Source: JAAYAO01 sp051133435 | GTDB taxonomy: Bacteria > Actinomycetota > Actinomycetes > Propionibacteriales > Propionibacteriaceae | Length of the DNA stretch: 64,000 nt | NCBI RefSeq assembly: GCF_051133435.1 | Contig: NZ_JBPGNY010000001.1 | Span: forward strand, 434,001-498,000 | Direction: 5' to 3' | Shown: in pieces, positions 50,751-60,011 of the stretch | Numbering within the stretch: position 1 is the first letter of the stretch | Layout: the number at the start of each line of letters is the position of its first letter | The notes under the pieces: model-generated | The model's database searches: none | Told to the model about the DNA's origin: nothing | Seen by the model: the letters and a program-made list of their open reading frames with translations, nothing else | Translations under genes and position numbers: made by a program

Positions 50751-51864
50751 CACGCCCAGCCGACGACATGAGCCGGTCGGCGTAGCCGATGAGACTGGTG
50801 ATCAGCATGAGAACCTGGATGCAGTTGCGCTTACTGAACTGACGCGAGGAGACGCCATGCACGCTCGCATGGCGCGAGTAGTAGTTGGGCACCTTGTCGC
50901 CCTTGTGCTTCCAGAACTGCTCGTGGGCGTTCCAGATCGGCAGCCAGACCATCGCCTCGTGGACACCCATCTCGTCGATGGCGCCCGGCACGTCCGCGCC
51001 CTTCTTCCGATTCGTGATGAGGCGTCGGGCGGCCTGGTCGGGGTAGAAGCGGTAGATGAGCGTGTCGAGCGTGACGGTGAACATCGCCTGGGCCGAGCGG
51101 AAGTGTCCAGAACGCATCGCGCCGAGCCCGTCGAGTACGAACTTCAGCTCGTCGCCGACTACGTCGCGGTTCGCCTGCTCAAGAACGGTAGCGCAGTCGT
51201 CGGTGATCGACTCGTAACAGTCGCCCAGCACCCGCCGACGGCCCGAGCGGTCCTGTGCCCGGAGCAGGCGGAGCGCTGTGCGGCCGCGCGGCACCAGGTA
51301 GAGCGGGATGCCCTCTTGCTCGAGGAACTCATGCACTTGAAGGGCCTGGACCTCCCCTGCGTGGCTCCTCAGATTAGGCGGGAGGAGCGCACGGTTGAAC
51401 CCGCTCAGTATCTCCGGGTCGAAGAGCGGCTTCAGGGAGCCGCGCAGCCCATCTAGCATCGCGGACTGCTGGCTCGCGATTTGCTTGAGCATCGACTCGA
51501 TCGATGGGCTGACTCCGACGCCCTTCAGCGCCGGGAAGTCGATCATCGGAGCCGTGAACGTCGGTACGCTCACCACGATTGACGCCACCTGCGACTGGAT
51601 CCGCTCGCTATACGGTTCGAGCGCATTCTTCACCAGCGCGTCGTAGTCCGGCAGCGCCGACTTCATCTGCTCTCGGATAGGAGCGAGCATCTTCGCGACT
51701 GCGGCATCCATGCTGGGCATCAAATACTGCGCGAACCTTGGCGGCAGTCGAAGCCTCGCCCCGACGTCCGCAGCAGAGTCTCGGTCTTGCTCGCTCTCCG
51801 AGTTGCGCTCCCTCTCTTGGGCAGGCTTGAGATCGTCCTCTCGATCATCGTCGTCGCGTGTCAT
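50740..51864 (-). CDS. HEPN-type protein, candidate abortive-infection factor
   Basis: 374 aa from ATG 51864 (GAGGAG upstream); an upstream start at 51894 is weaker. The acidic/charged N-terminus is followed by amphipathic helices. The C-terminal domain contains NYYSRHASVHGVSSRQFSKRN, with R331-x4-H336 matching the HEPN ribonuclease motif, and a helix LMLITSLIGYADRL. The likely action is RNA cleavage triggered by infection. It lies downstream of hsdR with an 85-bp gap on the same strand, so it is probably part of the defence operon. No named system recognised. Confidence 0.65.
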   Translation of the reverse strand: MTRDDDDREDDLKPAQERERNSESEQDRDSAADVGARLRLPPRFAQYLMPSMDAAVAKMLAPIREQMKSALPDYDALVKNALEPYSERIQSQVASIVVSVPTFTAPMIDFPALKGVGVSPSIESMLKQIASQQSAMLDGLRGSLKPLFDPEILSGFNRALLPPNLRSHAGEVQALQVHEFLEQEGIPLYLVPRGRTALRLLRAQDRSGRRRVLGDCYESITDDCATVLEQANRDVVGDELKFVLDGLGAMRSGHFRSAQAMFTVTLDTLIYRFYPDQAARRLITNRKKGADVPGAIDEMGVHEAMVWLPIWNAHEQFWKHKGDKVPNYYSRHASVHGVSSRQFSKRNCIQVLMLITSLIGYADRLMSSAGRARA

Positions 51865-51949
51865 GGCACTCTCCTCGTTGCCGCGCTCGCGCAAACAAAT
51901 GCTGCATCATCGAGGCCGTTGTCAGCACTCTCAGAAACCCTTGCGCACT

Positions 51950-54900
51950 TCAAGTCGCTGAGTCAGTAGCACCCAACTGTGCAGCAACGTGGGCGGCGAA
52001 GATCGGGTCGTCGTGGATGCGGGCGACGACGTCGTCGGCGATCTTGTCCACATCAAGAGGCCCGTCTGGGCCGTCGTACTCCACCGACTGCGCGGGCCAC
52101 TGGAAGTCGATCCGCGGGGTGTATGCGCTCTCTCCGTCGTCGCCGTAGGCGGTGAGGACATGATCAAAGACAAGCCGCACCTTCGAGGAGAAGATGTCGA
52201 GCGTGTAGGGAGTCTCGGGCAGCTCTTGGTCTAGGACTCGTCGGATCGTGCTATCGACGTCATTCATCACGTCGACCTTGCGACGCCAGTCCTGGACGAG
52301 CTTCTCGTGGAGGTGCACGAGAAGCTTCTGGGCGCTGGCCTTGACGGTCTCACGCTCCTCGTCAGTCAGGACGGGATTGGGTTGGGTGAGCAGGTCGAAG
52401 ATCGCCAGCTCCTCCTCTGTCAGATCCTCGCGAGCGGATCGCTCCTCCTCATGGGTCAGAGTCTTCGACAGCTCGATGAGGCGGCGGAGGTACTCGTCGA
52501 TGTTCACACTGCCCGCGTTGTAATCATTGATGAGCTGTTCGATCCGCTCCACAAGTTCGTATCGGGTCGGGTTCCGCGTCGCCGATGCGATGGCCTGCTG
52601 GCGCAACAGCTGCGCCAGTCGGTCGGTCTCGGCTCGTTCCCGTCCGGCGAGCTTCGCCGACAGACCTTCGAAGTCGATCTGTGACAGGTCAATGAGCGGA
52701 TCGGGTTTGGTCCCCTCGGCAGCGGCTCGGATGACATATTCCTCGGCACCTACGGAGCGGTCGAGCAGTGCGTCCACCGCATCCATGACCGAACCGAGGT
52801 CCGCCTCGGCCGGCCGTGTGACCTCCGCGATGCGCTCGGCGAGCACCCTGATCGCTGCGACGTTGCGTTGCTGCGCAGCAGCCTTGGGGTCGGGCAGGAG
52901 GGCCTTGAAGAGCTTCCGCACCTGGCGTGCCTTCTGCTGGAAGTCGGTGCGTGTGCCCTCGTCGACGAGCAGCGCCTCGACAGCTGCGTCGCGCTTGGCG
53001 ACGTGGTCGAATCCTTCGGCGTCGCGCATCGCAGCAAGGTCGACTCCGACGCCGGTGCAGAAGGCGAACAGGTCGGCCACGGCAGCGTCCAGCTCGGCGG
53101 CGAGGGCGTCGATAATTTCGATCGGTGAGTCGCCGGCGTTCGCGGCCCCGTAGATCGCCAACGCCTTCTCCAGGTTCCGGAAGACACCGACGTAGTCGAC
53201 GATCAACCCGTTGTCCTTCTCCGGGAAGACCCGGTTGGCCCTGGCGATCGTCTGCATCAACGTATGATTACGCATCGGCCGGTCGAGGTAGACCGTCGAG
53301 ACACTGGGCGCGTCGAAGCCGGTCATCCACATCGCGCAGACGAACACGAGCCGCAGCGGGTCCTGGGCGTCCTTAAACTTCTCGGCCAGGTCCTCGCGGA
53401 TCATCCGCTCGCGGTGCGGTCGGATGTCGAGGCCCTGTTCGTCAAGCATCTTCAGCTCGTTCTGGCTCTGCGAGACCACGACCGCCATGTCGGTGGTCTC
53501 CATGAGCTCGATCCGCGATGCCAGCCACGGACGCTCGAGCTCTGGCAACGCGTCATGCTCCGCCTTCAGGTCAGCCAGATGCTCGGTCCAGGCTTCTCGG
53601 ACGAGGTTGTACATCCGCACGGCTGCGGCCTTGTCAAGCCCGACGTACATCGCCTTGCCGGTGAAGCCCCGGCCGACGAAGTGGGTCACGAGGTCCTTGG
53701 CGATCGTCTTCAGGCGCTCAGGACGTGTCAGCAGCGTGTATTGCGTACCGAACGCCCGAGCGAGCTGGCCCTCGGCGTCCTCGTCGAGCTCGGCCTCCTC
53801 GAGGAGTTCGTTGAGTTCCTCGGAGAAATTCTCGTTGACCAGCTGCAGCTCGGGAATGCGGTTCTCGTAGTACAACGGGACCGTCGCGCCGTCCTCGATC
53901 GCGTCGCGGAAGTTGTAGACGCTGACGTAGTCACCGAACTGCTCGCGCGTGGCCTGCTCCTCACCGGCGATCAGCGGGGTGCCGGTGAAGCCCATCATCG
54001 ACGCGTTCGGCAGCGCCGTGCGCATGTTCAGCGCGAGAGTGTCGTACTGACTGCGGTGCGCTTCATCGGTGATCACGATAACGTCGGAGCGGGTCGAGAG
54101 CACCGGCATCTGCCGCTCCCCCAGTGCCTTGGACGGCTGGAACTTCTGGATGAGTGTGAATACGTAACGGTGGTCGGCTGCAAGCAATTCACGCAGGTGG
54201 GCGACGGACTGCGCGTGCACCCGGGCCTCTGGCGAGATAGCTCCGGCGTCGGCGAACTCACCATGCAGCTGAGTATCCAGTTCCGTGCGGTCGGTGACCA
54301 TGACGAATGTCCAATTGCCCGGTACTTGGCGCAGCACCTTCTGCGTGAACCACAGCATCGACAGCGACTTGCCCGAGCCCTGGGTATGCCAGAAGACTCC
54401 CAGGCGCTTGTCCTGCTCAGCACGCGCCCGGTGCAGGTTCTCGATCGCGGCGTTGACTCCGAGGAACTGGTGGGATCGCGCGAGAACCTTGATCAGGCCA
54501 CCGGGCCGCTCCATGTACGCGACGAAGTTCTCTAGTAGGTCTAGCAGAACGGACGGGTCACAGGTACCTCGAAGCGCAGTCTCCAGGGCGACCGCACCGC
54601 GGGTGCCGTGGGCGTCGATGACCTTCCAGTCGTTGAAGAACTCCCACGGCGCGTAAGTTGACCCGACCTTCGCCTGGCTTCCATTGGACAGCAACACGAA
54701 GCAGTTAGGGATGAATAGCTGCGGGATGGTGTCGCGGTAGTCGGTCAAGTTGTTGTCGTAGGCCGCCTTGACCGACTCGTTGGGCTCCTTGAACTCCATC
54801 AGCACTAGCGGTACCCCGTTGACGAACAGCGCCAGATCCAGCCGCCGGCTGTGCAGGTTGCCCTTGACCCACATCTGCTGCACCGCCAGCAAGTCGTTGT

Positions 54901-55282
54901 TCGATGAATCCTTGAAGTCGAGGAACCGTAAGGTCTCAATCTGCTTCGTGCCCTGGTCGTCAGTCCACTCCGCCAGATAGCCGTCACGCAGCAGGTCATG
55001 GACTTCCCGATTGGCGCGGACCCGGTCCATGGCTGTGCGGTCCTTCGTCAGCACCTCGATCGCCTCGTTGATAGCGATATCGGGCACGTATTCAGAGTTG
55101 ATCTTGCGCATAGCAAGCCGCAGCCGGTGAACGAGCACGACATCACGTTGGGAGTCGCGCCCCAGGCTGCCCTCGGGTCCCAAGATCTCCTGGAAGGCGT
55201 CGACTGGAGTCCAGCCGAGCTCCGCCAGAAGCTCGATGCTCGGCTTCTCGACGTACCAGTACTCCGGGCCCGTGGGAGTCAT
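51950..55282 (-). CDS. hsdR: Type I restriction endonuclease, R subunit
   Basis: 1110-aa translocase/nuclease. The PD-(D/E)xK nuclease is RLDLALF...LVLMEFKEP (Asp149, Glu163, Lys165). Walker A is QGSGKS (301-306). The DEAH-like motif II is TDEAHRSQ and motif III is GFTGTP. The C-terminal third is the helical HsdR region that binds the methylase. The ATG overlaps the hsdS stop by 4 bases. Confidence 0.95.
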   Translation of the reverse strand: MTPTGPEYWYVEKPSIELLAELGWTPVDAFQEILGPEGSLGRDSQRDVVLVHRLRLAMRKINSEYVPDIAINEAIEVLTKDRTAMDRVRANREVHDLLRDGYLAEWTDDQGTKQIETLRFLDFKDSSNNDLLAVQQMWVKGNLHSRRLDLALFVNGVPLVLMEFKEPNESVKAAYDNNLTDYRDTIPQLFIPNCFVLLSNGSQAKVGSTYAPWEFFNDWKVIDAHGTRGAVALETALRGTCDPSVLLDLLENFVAYMERPGGLIKVLARSHQFLGVNAAIENLHRARAEQDKRLGVFWHTQGSGKSLSMLWFTQKVLRQVPGNWTFVMVTDRTELDTQLHGEFADAGAISPEARVHAQSVAHLRELLAADHRYVFTLIQKFQPSKALGERQMPVLSTRSDVIVITDEAHRSQYDTLALNMRTALPNASMMGFTGTPLIAGEEQATREQFGDYVSVYNFRDAIEDGATVPLYYENRIPELQLVNENFSEELNELLEEAELDEDAEGQLARAFGTQYTLLTRPERLKTIAKDLVTHFVGRGFTGKAMYVGLDKAAAVRMYNLVREAWTEHLADLKAEHDALPELERPWLASRIELMETTDMAVVVSQSQNELKMLDEQGLDIRPHRERMIREDLAEKFKDAQDPLRLVFVCAMWMTGFDAPSVSTVYLDRPMRNHTLMQTIARANRVFPEKDNGLIVDYVGVFRNLEKALAIYGAANAGDSPIEIIDALAAELDAAVADLFAFCTGVGVDLAAMRDAEGFDHVAKRDAAVEALLVDEGTRTDFQQKARQVRKLFKALLPDPKAAAQQRNVAAIRVLAERIAEVTRPAEADLGSVMDAVDALLDRSVGAEEYVIRAAAEGTKPDPLIDLSQIDFEGLSAKLAGRERAETDRLAQLLRQQAIASATRNPTRYELVERIEQLINDYNAGSVNIDEYLRRLIELSKTLTHEEERSAREDLTEEELAIFDLLTQPNPVLTDEERETVKASAQKLLVHLHEKLVQDWRRKVDVMNDVDSTIRRVLDQELPETPYTLDIFSSKVRLVFDHVLTAYGDDGESAYTPRIDFQWPAQSVEYDGPDGPLDVDKIADDVVARIHDDPIFAAHVAAQLGATDSAT

Positions 55283-56532
55283 TGCGCCACCTGCCTCGCG
55301 ACCAACTCATCAAGGTCTAGCGTCGAGATATCGATCTGTCCTGTGACCAGCTTCGGCAGTAGGAGATCTCGGAGCGCGGCGAGACGGGAGCACTCATTGC
55401 GCAGCCTCCAGCTCAGATCGTGCATTGGAGACACCTTGTCAGCAAACGCCGCGTCGACGGCGACATCGGGGACGACAATCGGAGCTTCCTCAAAGTCCTT
55501 CGCTCGAACCGCGGGATACGCCGACCCGGTTGCACGCCCTACGAGCCAGTCTGAGAACGCTGTCGCCGATGTTGTCTCGAAGAGGAAATCCGGTGAGACC
55601 GTCGATGGGGTCAGCACCGCCAACCCAGTCGATGCGATCCAGTCGCTATCGGGAGCAACGAGCAGAGCGTGCGCTCTACGGTTGGGCCGCACGGTTGCCC
55701 ATACAGTGTCGCCAGGGCTCACAACTCGACGAGCCCTGCCGGGTGCACTCGAGCCGCCAATAGCCTCCAGCTCGCCGATGTGGCGCTCCGAGAGAGCCGA
55801 GATATCGAGGTATCGGAATACCTCGTCACCACCTGGTTTACGAGAAGAGCCATTAACTGTGGCGATGGCGGCAAGGGGTTGGACCTCCCATCCATCGGGT
55901 ATCAGACCGAGGGCGGAGTCGACCATGGGCACATCCTCGTGGCCGGGGTAACGGAACTTCACGAACCACTCGCGGTAGATGGCCCGCGCCATCTTCTCCA
56001 GCACCTCGATCCGCCGCCGGTTGTTCTCGATCAATTCGTCGATGGAACGAAGGATCGCTCCGATGCGTCGCTGAGTCGCCAGGGCAGGGACGGCCAGCTT
56101 GAAGGGTTTGATCAGTTGCTGACTCAGATTCTGCTGAGCGGCACCATGCGCGTTCCCGACGAGGCGCTCGCGGGCACCCGCAAGCGCGTAGTAGAGGAAG
56201 CGAGCGTCCGCCTCTCTGGGGTCGGTGACCATCGCGCAGATAGCCTGATTGACGGTCGCTTCGATGCCCAGCCAGCCCAGCTGGCCCACGTTTGCCCCGT
56301 ACATGGCCAACAGTACGGTGTCGGGTGGAAGCAGTTTTGCGGAGGATCTCTCGAGTCCGGCCTCAGAGATGTGCTCCTCGGTCGTAGCGATCCGTGCCCC
56401 AATCAACTCCTGCGACTTGACCCAGGGAATACCTTCATCGGTATAGTAGTCGGCTCGCTTGCGACTGGGAGTCCCGCCACTGGTCACTCGAGAACACAGT
56501 GCCTCGACTGCTACCTCACGCCACTCGCTCAT
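55279..56532 (-). CDS. hsdS: Type I restriction system specificity subunit
   Basis: 417 aa with two target-recognition domains. TRD1 occupies about 1-150 (SGGTPSRKRADYYTDEGIPWVKSQEL); a central conserved helix is LEKMARAIYREWFVKFRYPG; TRD2 is about 200-340; the second spacer helix ends with LPKLVTGQIDIS. The ends overlap hsdM (4 bases) and hsdR (4 bases), so all three subunits are co-translated. The recognition sequence cannot be read. Confidence 0.93.
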   Translation of the reverse strand: MSEWREVAVEALCSRVTSGGTPSRKRADYYTDEGIPWVKSQELIGARIATTEEHISEAGLERSSAKLLPPDTVLLAMYGANVGQLGWLGIEATVNQAICAMVTDPREADARFLYYALAGARERLVGNAHGAAQQNLSQQLIKPFKLAVPALATQRRIGAILRSIDELIENNRRRIEVLEKMARAIYREWFVKFRYPGHEDVPMVDSALGLIPDGWEVQPLAAIATVNGSSRKPGGDEVFRYLDISALSERHIGELEAIGGSSAPGRARRVVSPGDTVWATVRPNRRAHALLVAPDSDWIASTGLAVLTPSTVSPDFLFETTSATAFSDWLVGRATGSAYPAVRAKDFEEAPIVVPDVAVDAAFADKVSPMHDLSWRLRNECSRLAALRDLLLPKLVTGQIDISTLDLDELVARQVAQ

Positions 56533-58079
56533 ACTTCGAGGATCCCTTGAACTGCCGCGTCGACTTTGGTTCGCAGCACGTCGGCCTCGTCACTTAGCGT
56601 GGTGAACTCCTCGTGCAACGCAGCGAGATCGCCCATGAAATCGACATCGCTCTCGTCGACGGCGGCAGTGCCGGTATAGCGGCCCGGGTTAAGGCTCCAA
56701 CCTTGGGCTTCGACCTCAGCTCGAGTGGCGACCTTGCACAGGCCACCGACGTCGACGTACCTCCCGTTGGGGAAGTTCTCGGCAACGAGGTCGGCGCTGC
56801 CATCGACTGTCTGTACGTCCTCGCCACGATAGAGACGGACGATGTTGGCGATGAACTCGATCTGCTCTGCGGTGAAGTCCCGGTGCGCTCGGTCGATCTG
56901 GCGAAAGATGTGCCGGGCGTCGATGAACAACACCGTGTCCTCGCGCGGGGTGCCGACCTTGGCCTTGTCAAGGAACCACAATGTCACCGGCAGGGTAACG
57001 GTATAGAAGAAGTTGGAACTAATCGCGACCATCACGTCCACGGTGCCGGACTCGATCAGTTGCTTGCGGATCTCCTTCTCAGAGTGGCCCGCGTCGCCTG
57101 CGGAGTTCGCCATGACGAAGCCGGCACGGCCGGTCGGGGAGAGCGCGGCGTAGAACTGCTGGATCCAGAGGAAGTTGCCATTGTCAGCCTTGGGCAGACC
57201 GAACGGGAACCGCCTGTCACCGGCGAGCTGGTCCTTCTTGATCTTGTCTACGTTGAAGGGCGGGTTGGCCATCACGTAGTCGAAAGCACCCACGGCGCTG
57301 TGCGGGTCCTCGTAGTAGCTGTTGGCCTGCCGGATGTCCCCGGACAACCCGTGCAATGCCAGGTTCATCTTGGCCAGCGGGACGGTGTCGTCGGTCTTTT
57401 CAACACCCAGAATCGAGAGTTGACGGCTGGCCGACTCGTTGTGGCGCTCGACGAACTTCGCACACTGGACAAACATGCCGCCCGACCCGCAGGCAGGGTC
57501 GAACACGCGCCCCTGGAAGGGCTGCAAGATCTCCACGATGAGCCGGACGATGGAGTACGGGGTGAAGTACTCGCCGCCTCCCCTGCCCTCCTGCGCGGCG
57601 AAGTTGGACAGGAAGTCCTCGTAGATGAATCCGAAGGCGTCACCCGAGAGCTGGGTGGGCAACGGCGCGAAGAGTCGAAGCAGCTCGATCAAGGTCGAGC
57701 GCTCGAGCTTCCGGTACCCGCGCGGCAGGATGTCCTTCAGCTCCGGGTTGGCTGCCTCGATGGCATTGATCGCATCGTCGGTGGCCTTGCCGACATCTTC
57801 ACCCTCGGGCAGATCTACCAAGCTGGACAGCCGCGACTCGTCGGGGACATAGAGCACCGACCTTGCCTTGTAGTCGGCGACCGTCGTTGGGTTCCGGGCA
57901 CTGGCCTTCGCCTCGATCTCCCCTCGCACAGCCTCAAAGCGGCTCTCCGCGTACGCGAGGAAGACGAGTCCCAGGACGGGGTCGCGATACTGGACCGGGG
58001 TGAGCTTAGAGTTGGCCCGTAGTTCGTCGGCAGCCGCCCATAGAGTGGCTCGAACCTTGGCGAGATCGACTGTCTTCAC
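56529..58079 (-). CDS. hsdM: Type I restriction system adenine methyltransferase
   Basis: 516 aa. HsdM N-terminal helical domain, then the methylase: motif X/I FTPYSIVRL and FDPACGSGGMF (193-203), with motif IV NPPF (272-275). It methylates the hsdS-specified adenine to protect self DNA. The start is GTG 58079, overlapping the stop of the DUF262 gene (GTGA). The preceding codons encode a YchF-like tail, which makes the junction peculiar. Confidence 0.95.
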   Translation of the reverse strand: MKTVDLAKVRATLWAAADELRANSKLTPVQYRDPVLGLVFLAYAESRFEAVRGEIEAKASARNPTTVADYKARSVLYVPDESRLSSLVDLPEGEDVGKATDDAINAIEAANPELKDILPRGYRKLERSTLIELLRLFAPLPTQLSGDAFGFIYEDFLSNFAAQEGRGGGEYFTPYSIVRLIVEILQPFQGRVFDPACGSGGMFVQCAKFVERHNESASRQLSILGVEKTDDTVPLAKMNLALHGLSGDIRQANSYYEDPHSAVGAFDYVMANPPFNVDKIKKDQLAGDRRFPFGLPKADNGNFLWIQQFYAALSPTGRAGFVMANSAGDAGHSEKEIRKQLIESGTVDVMVAISSNFFYTVTLPVTLWFLDKAKVGTPREDTVLFIDARHIFRQIDRAHRDFTAEQIEFIANIVRLYRGEDVQTVDGSADLVAENFPNGRYVDVGGLCKVATRAEVEAQGWSLNPGRYTGTAAVDESDVDFMGDLAALHEEFTTLSDEADVLRTKVDAAVQGILEV

Positions 58080-59923
58080 TTCTTGCCCCCGGATGTTAAT
58101 CCGCTACGGAACTCCACCACATCACCATCAATACCTTGTTTGAGAATGGCCAGCGGGAAGCGTTCTATCACCCTCGCTGCCAGTTCTTCGGTGCGGTTCT
58201 CGATGTCGTCAGGGGTCCAAGACTCCCTCGTGGCCAGGTCAGCGTTCAGTGACAGTCCGTTTCGATAGCCGATGTGCCTGCCCTTTGCGTCTTGGCGGTC
58301 GCGCTTCTCAGGGAACGACTTGTTGCCGAGGTTGCTGTTATACGCGGTAATGGTGAGGTTGCCGAGCCTATGCTTGTGCTCCTCCTGAACCTGGGCAGCG
58401 ACCTCCTCGCCCCCGAGCATCTCCTGCCACTCAGCCGGAAGGTTCTCGCCCTGCGGGAGGATGTGCTCGATCGTCCAGACGAAACGGTTCTTTTCCTGAC
58501 GCCACAGGTCGACACGCGTCTCCTTGGTCATGGCGTCCTCGGCCAGCGTCGCGAGGACGAACCGGGCGACGTCGCTGTTCTCCTCGTAGATTCGCCCTAG
58601 GAGGCGGGTGCGGAACTCCTCGTCGGACACTGAGGCCGCGCTCAGCTTCTCCTCGACGATCTCCACCACATCGCCGCCTCGGGCATCACCCACAGCGTCG
58701 ATGGTCGTCATAAACAGTTTCGCCAGTGCGTACGTCTGCGGGTATCCCGTGAGGTTGCGTCGGACAAAGAAGCTCGTGAGGCGGTCTACGACGGTCTCGA
58801 TGTGTGCATCTGTCAGAACCAGATCGGACTGCTTCGATATCAGCCACATGAGGAGCACGTAGGACGGCGCGCCCTGAGCGCGCATCAGGCGCTGGAACGA
58901 CCGGTCAAGGGTTGTCGGCTGATCGAGTTCAACGACGCAGTTGATTCGCCCGTAGATCTTGCTCGCCGTCACCAGCGAATCGACGACGCGTTTGAGGCCC
59001 TGCTCGAGGATTTTCTCGTAGACCCTGATCAAGTTGGACTTCGTGGCGACCGAGGCGTTTGAGACTTCGGGCAGCTCTGATTTGAACGCGTTGTAGTAGT
59101 GGCGGAGGAAGCGCTCCTGGGTGGAGTAGCTGTCACCGAGGCTGGTCAGCATGTCGTTCCAGTGCTTGAACGCCTCGTCGACGTCCATGATCTGCTTCTT
59201 CTCCGACTCGGCGAGAAGGTGGTTCTTGATCAGGTCCACCGGTGAGAGGGGCATCCCGCGGTTGTTCAGGGACTCGAACAGCACGAACGCGTCGGCGTGG
59301 TTGGCCACCTCAATCTTCACGATCACCGCCTGCAGGGCCGCCTCATGCACCCGCAGGGCCGCCTCCGGCTGTGTGATCTCCTCAGTCTCGGCGAGCCTCT
59401 GGATCGCGGAGCGGAAGTAGCGGTAGCACTTGGCAATCCTGCGGCTGGGGAAGTACGGCTTCCATTCTCCCTCCACCGGCAAGCCGGCTTCCTCGAGCAC
59501 CTTGCGGAAGTCGGAGAGGTTGTGGCCCTGTTTCTGCGGTGTCACCCTCGGCTGCTGGTCTGCTTTCCGCACCAACTGCCGACCGAGGTTGATGACGTCC
59601 GTTCGTGTGTCCTCGTCGAGATCGTCGAAGTGCTCCTTGAGTACCGAATAGACGGCGGCCAACAACAAGGTGAGCGTCGTCAGTCGCTGCTGCCCATCGA
59701 TGACCTGCAGGATGTTGCCCTCGAGCGTGTCCGTGGTCTGGTCGAGTGTGATGATGGTGCCCAGGAAGTGCGCGCCCTCGGCCTCGATGAGATCTTCGAA
59801 CAGGTCTTCCCAGTGGGACTTATACCAGGAGTACTCGCGCTGGTAGGGCGGGATCCGGTACAGCACGTTGCCTTCGTGACTGAACAGCGTGTGCACCGGA
59901 TACTGGTTGGCAGATTTGATCAT
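58076..59923 (-). CDS. DUF262-DUF1524 nuclease (GmrSD-like), with YchF-like C-terminal tail
   Basis: 615 aa. DUF262 ParB-like nucleotide-binding part: IPPYQREYSW (24-33) and VIDGQQRLTTL (DGQQR, 76-80). The C-terminal DUF1524 HNH-type part: TIEHILPQ (His487) and HRLGNLTIT (Asn522). Such proteins cleave modified DNA as type IV-like restriction. The last 17 residues, DGDVVEFRSGLTSGGKK, duplicate the new end of YchF (one residue differs), although the body is unrelated. The stop overlaps the hsdM GTG. Confidence 0.9.
   Translation of the reverse strand: MIKSANQYPVHTLFSHEGNVLYRIPPYQREYSWYKSHWEDLFEDLIEAEGAHFLGTIITLDQTTDTLEGNILQVIDGQQRLTTLTLLLAAVYSVLKEHFDDLDEDTRTDVINLGRQLVRKADQQPRVTPQKQGHNLSDFRKVLEEAGLPVEGEWKPYFPSRRIAKCYRYFRSAIQRLAETEEITQPEAALRVHEAALQAVIVKIEVANHADAFVLFESLNNRGMPLSPVDLIKNHLLAESEKKQIMDVDEAFKHWNDMLTSLGDSYSTQERFLRHYYNAFKSELPEVSNASVATKSNLIRVYEKILEQGLKRVVDSLVTASKIYGRINCVVELDQPTTLDRSFQRLMRAQGAPSYVLLMWLISKQSDLVLTDAHIETVVDRLTSFFVRRNLTGYPQTYALAKLFMTTIDAVGDARGGDVVEIVEEKLSAASVSDEEFRTRLLGRIYEENSDVARFVLATLAEDAMTKETRVDLWRQEKNRFVWTIEHILPQGENLPAEWQEMLGGEEVAAQVQEEHKHRLGNLTITAYNSNLGNKSFPEKRDRQDAKGRHIGYRNGLSLNADLATRESWTPDDIENRTEELAARVIERFPLAILKQGIDGDVVEFRSGLTSGGKK
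58107..58123. repeat. Third copy of the ychF-side att sequence
   Basis: CGGAACTCCACCACATC is identical to 60043-60059 in ychF. It lies inside the 3' end of the DUF262 gene and marks the start of its YchF-like tail. The tail itself (58076-58106) differs from that of ychF at many synonymous positions. Confidence 0.8.
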
Positions 59924-60011
59924 CGAGGAGCCCCCAGCTCACACGCCCATATGTGGCTGACCTCTCCGTCGATGAAGTCGCGGACCCTGGCGTGCAGGTT
60001 GCGTGATTTTG

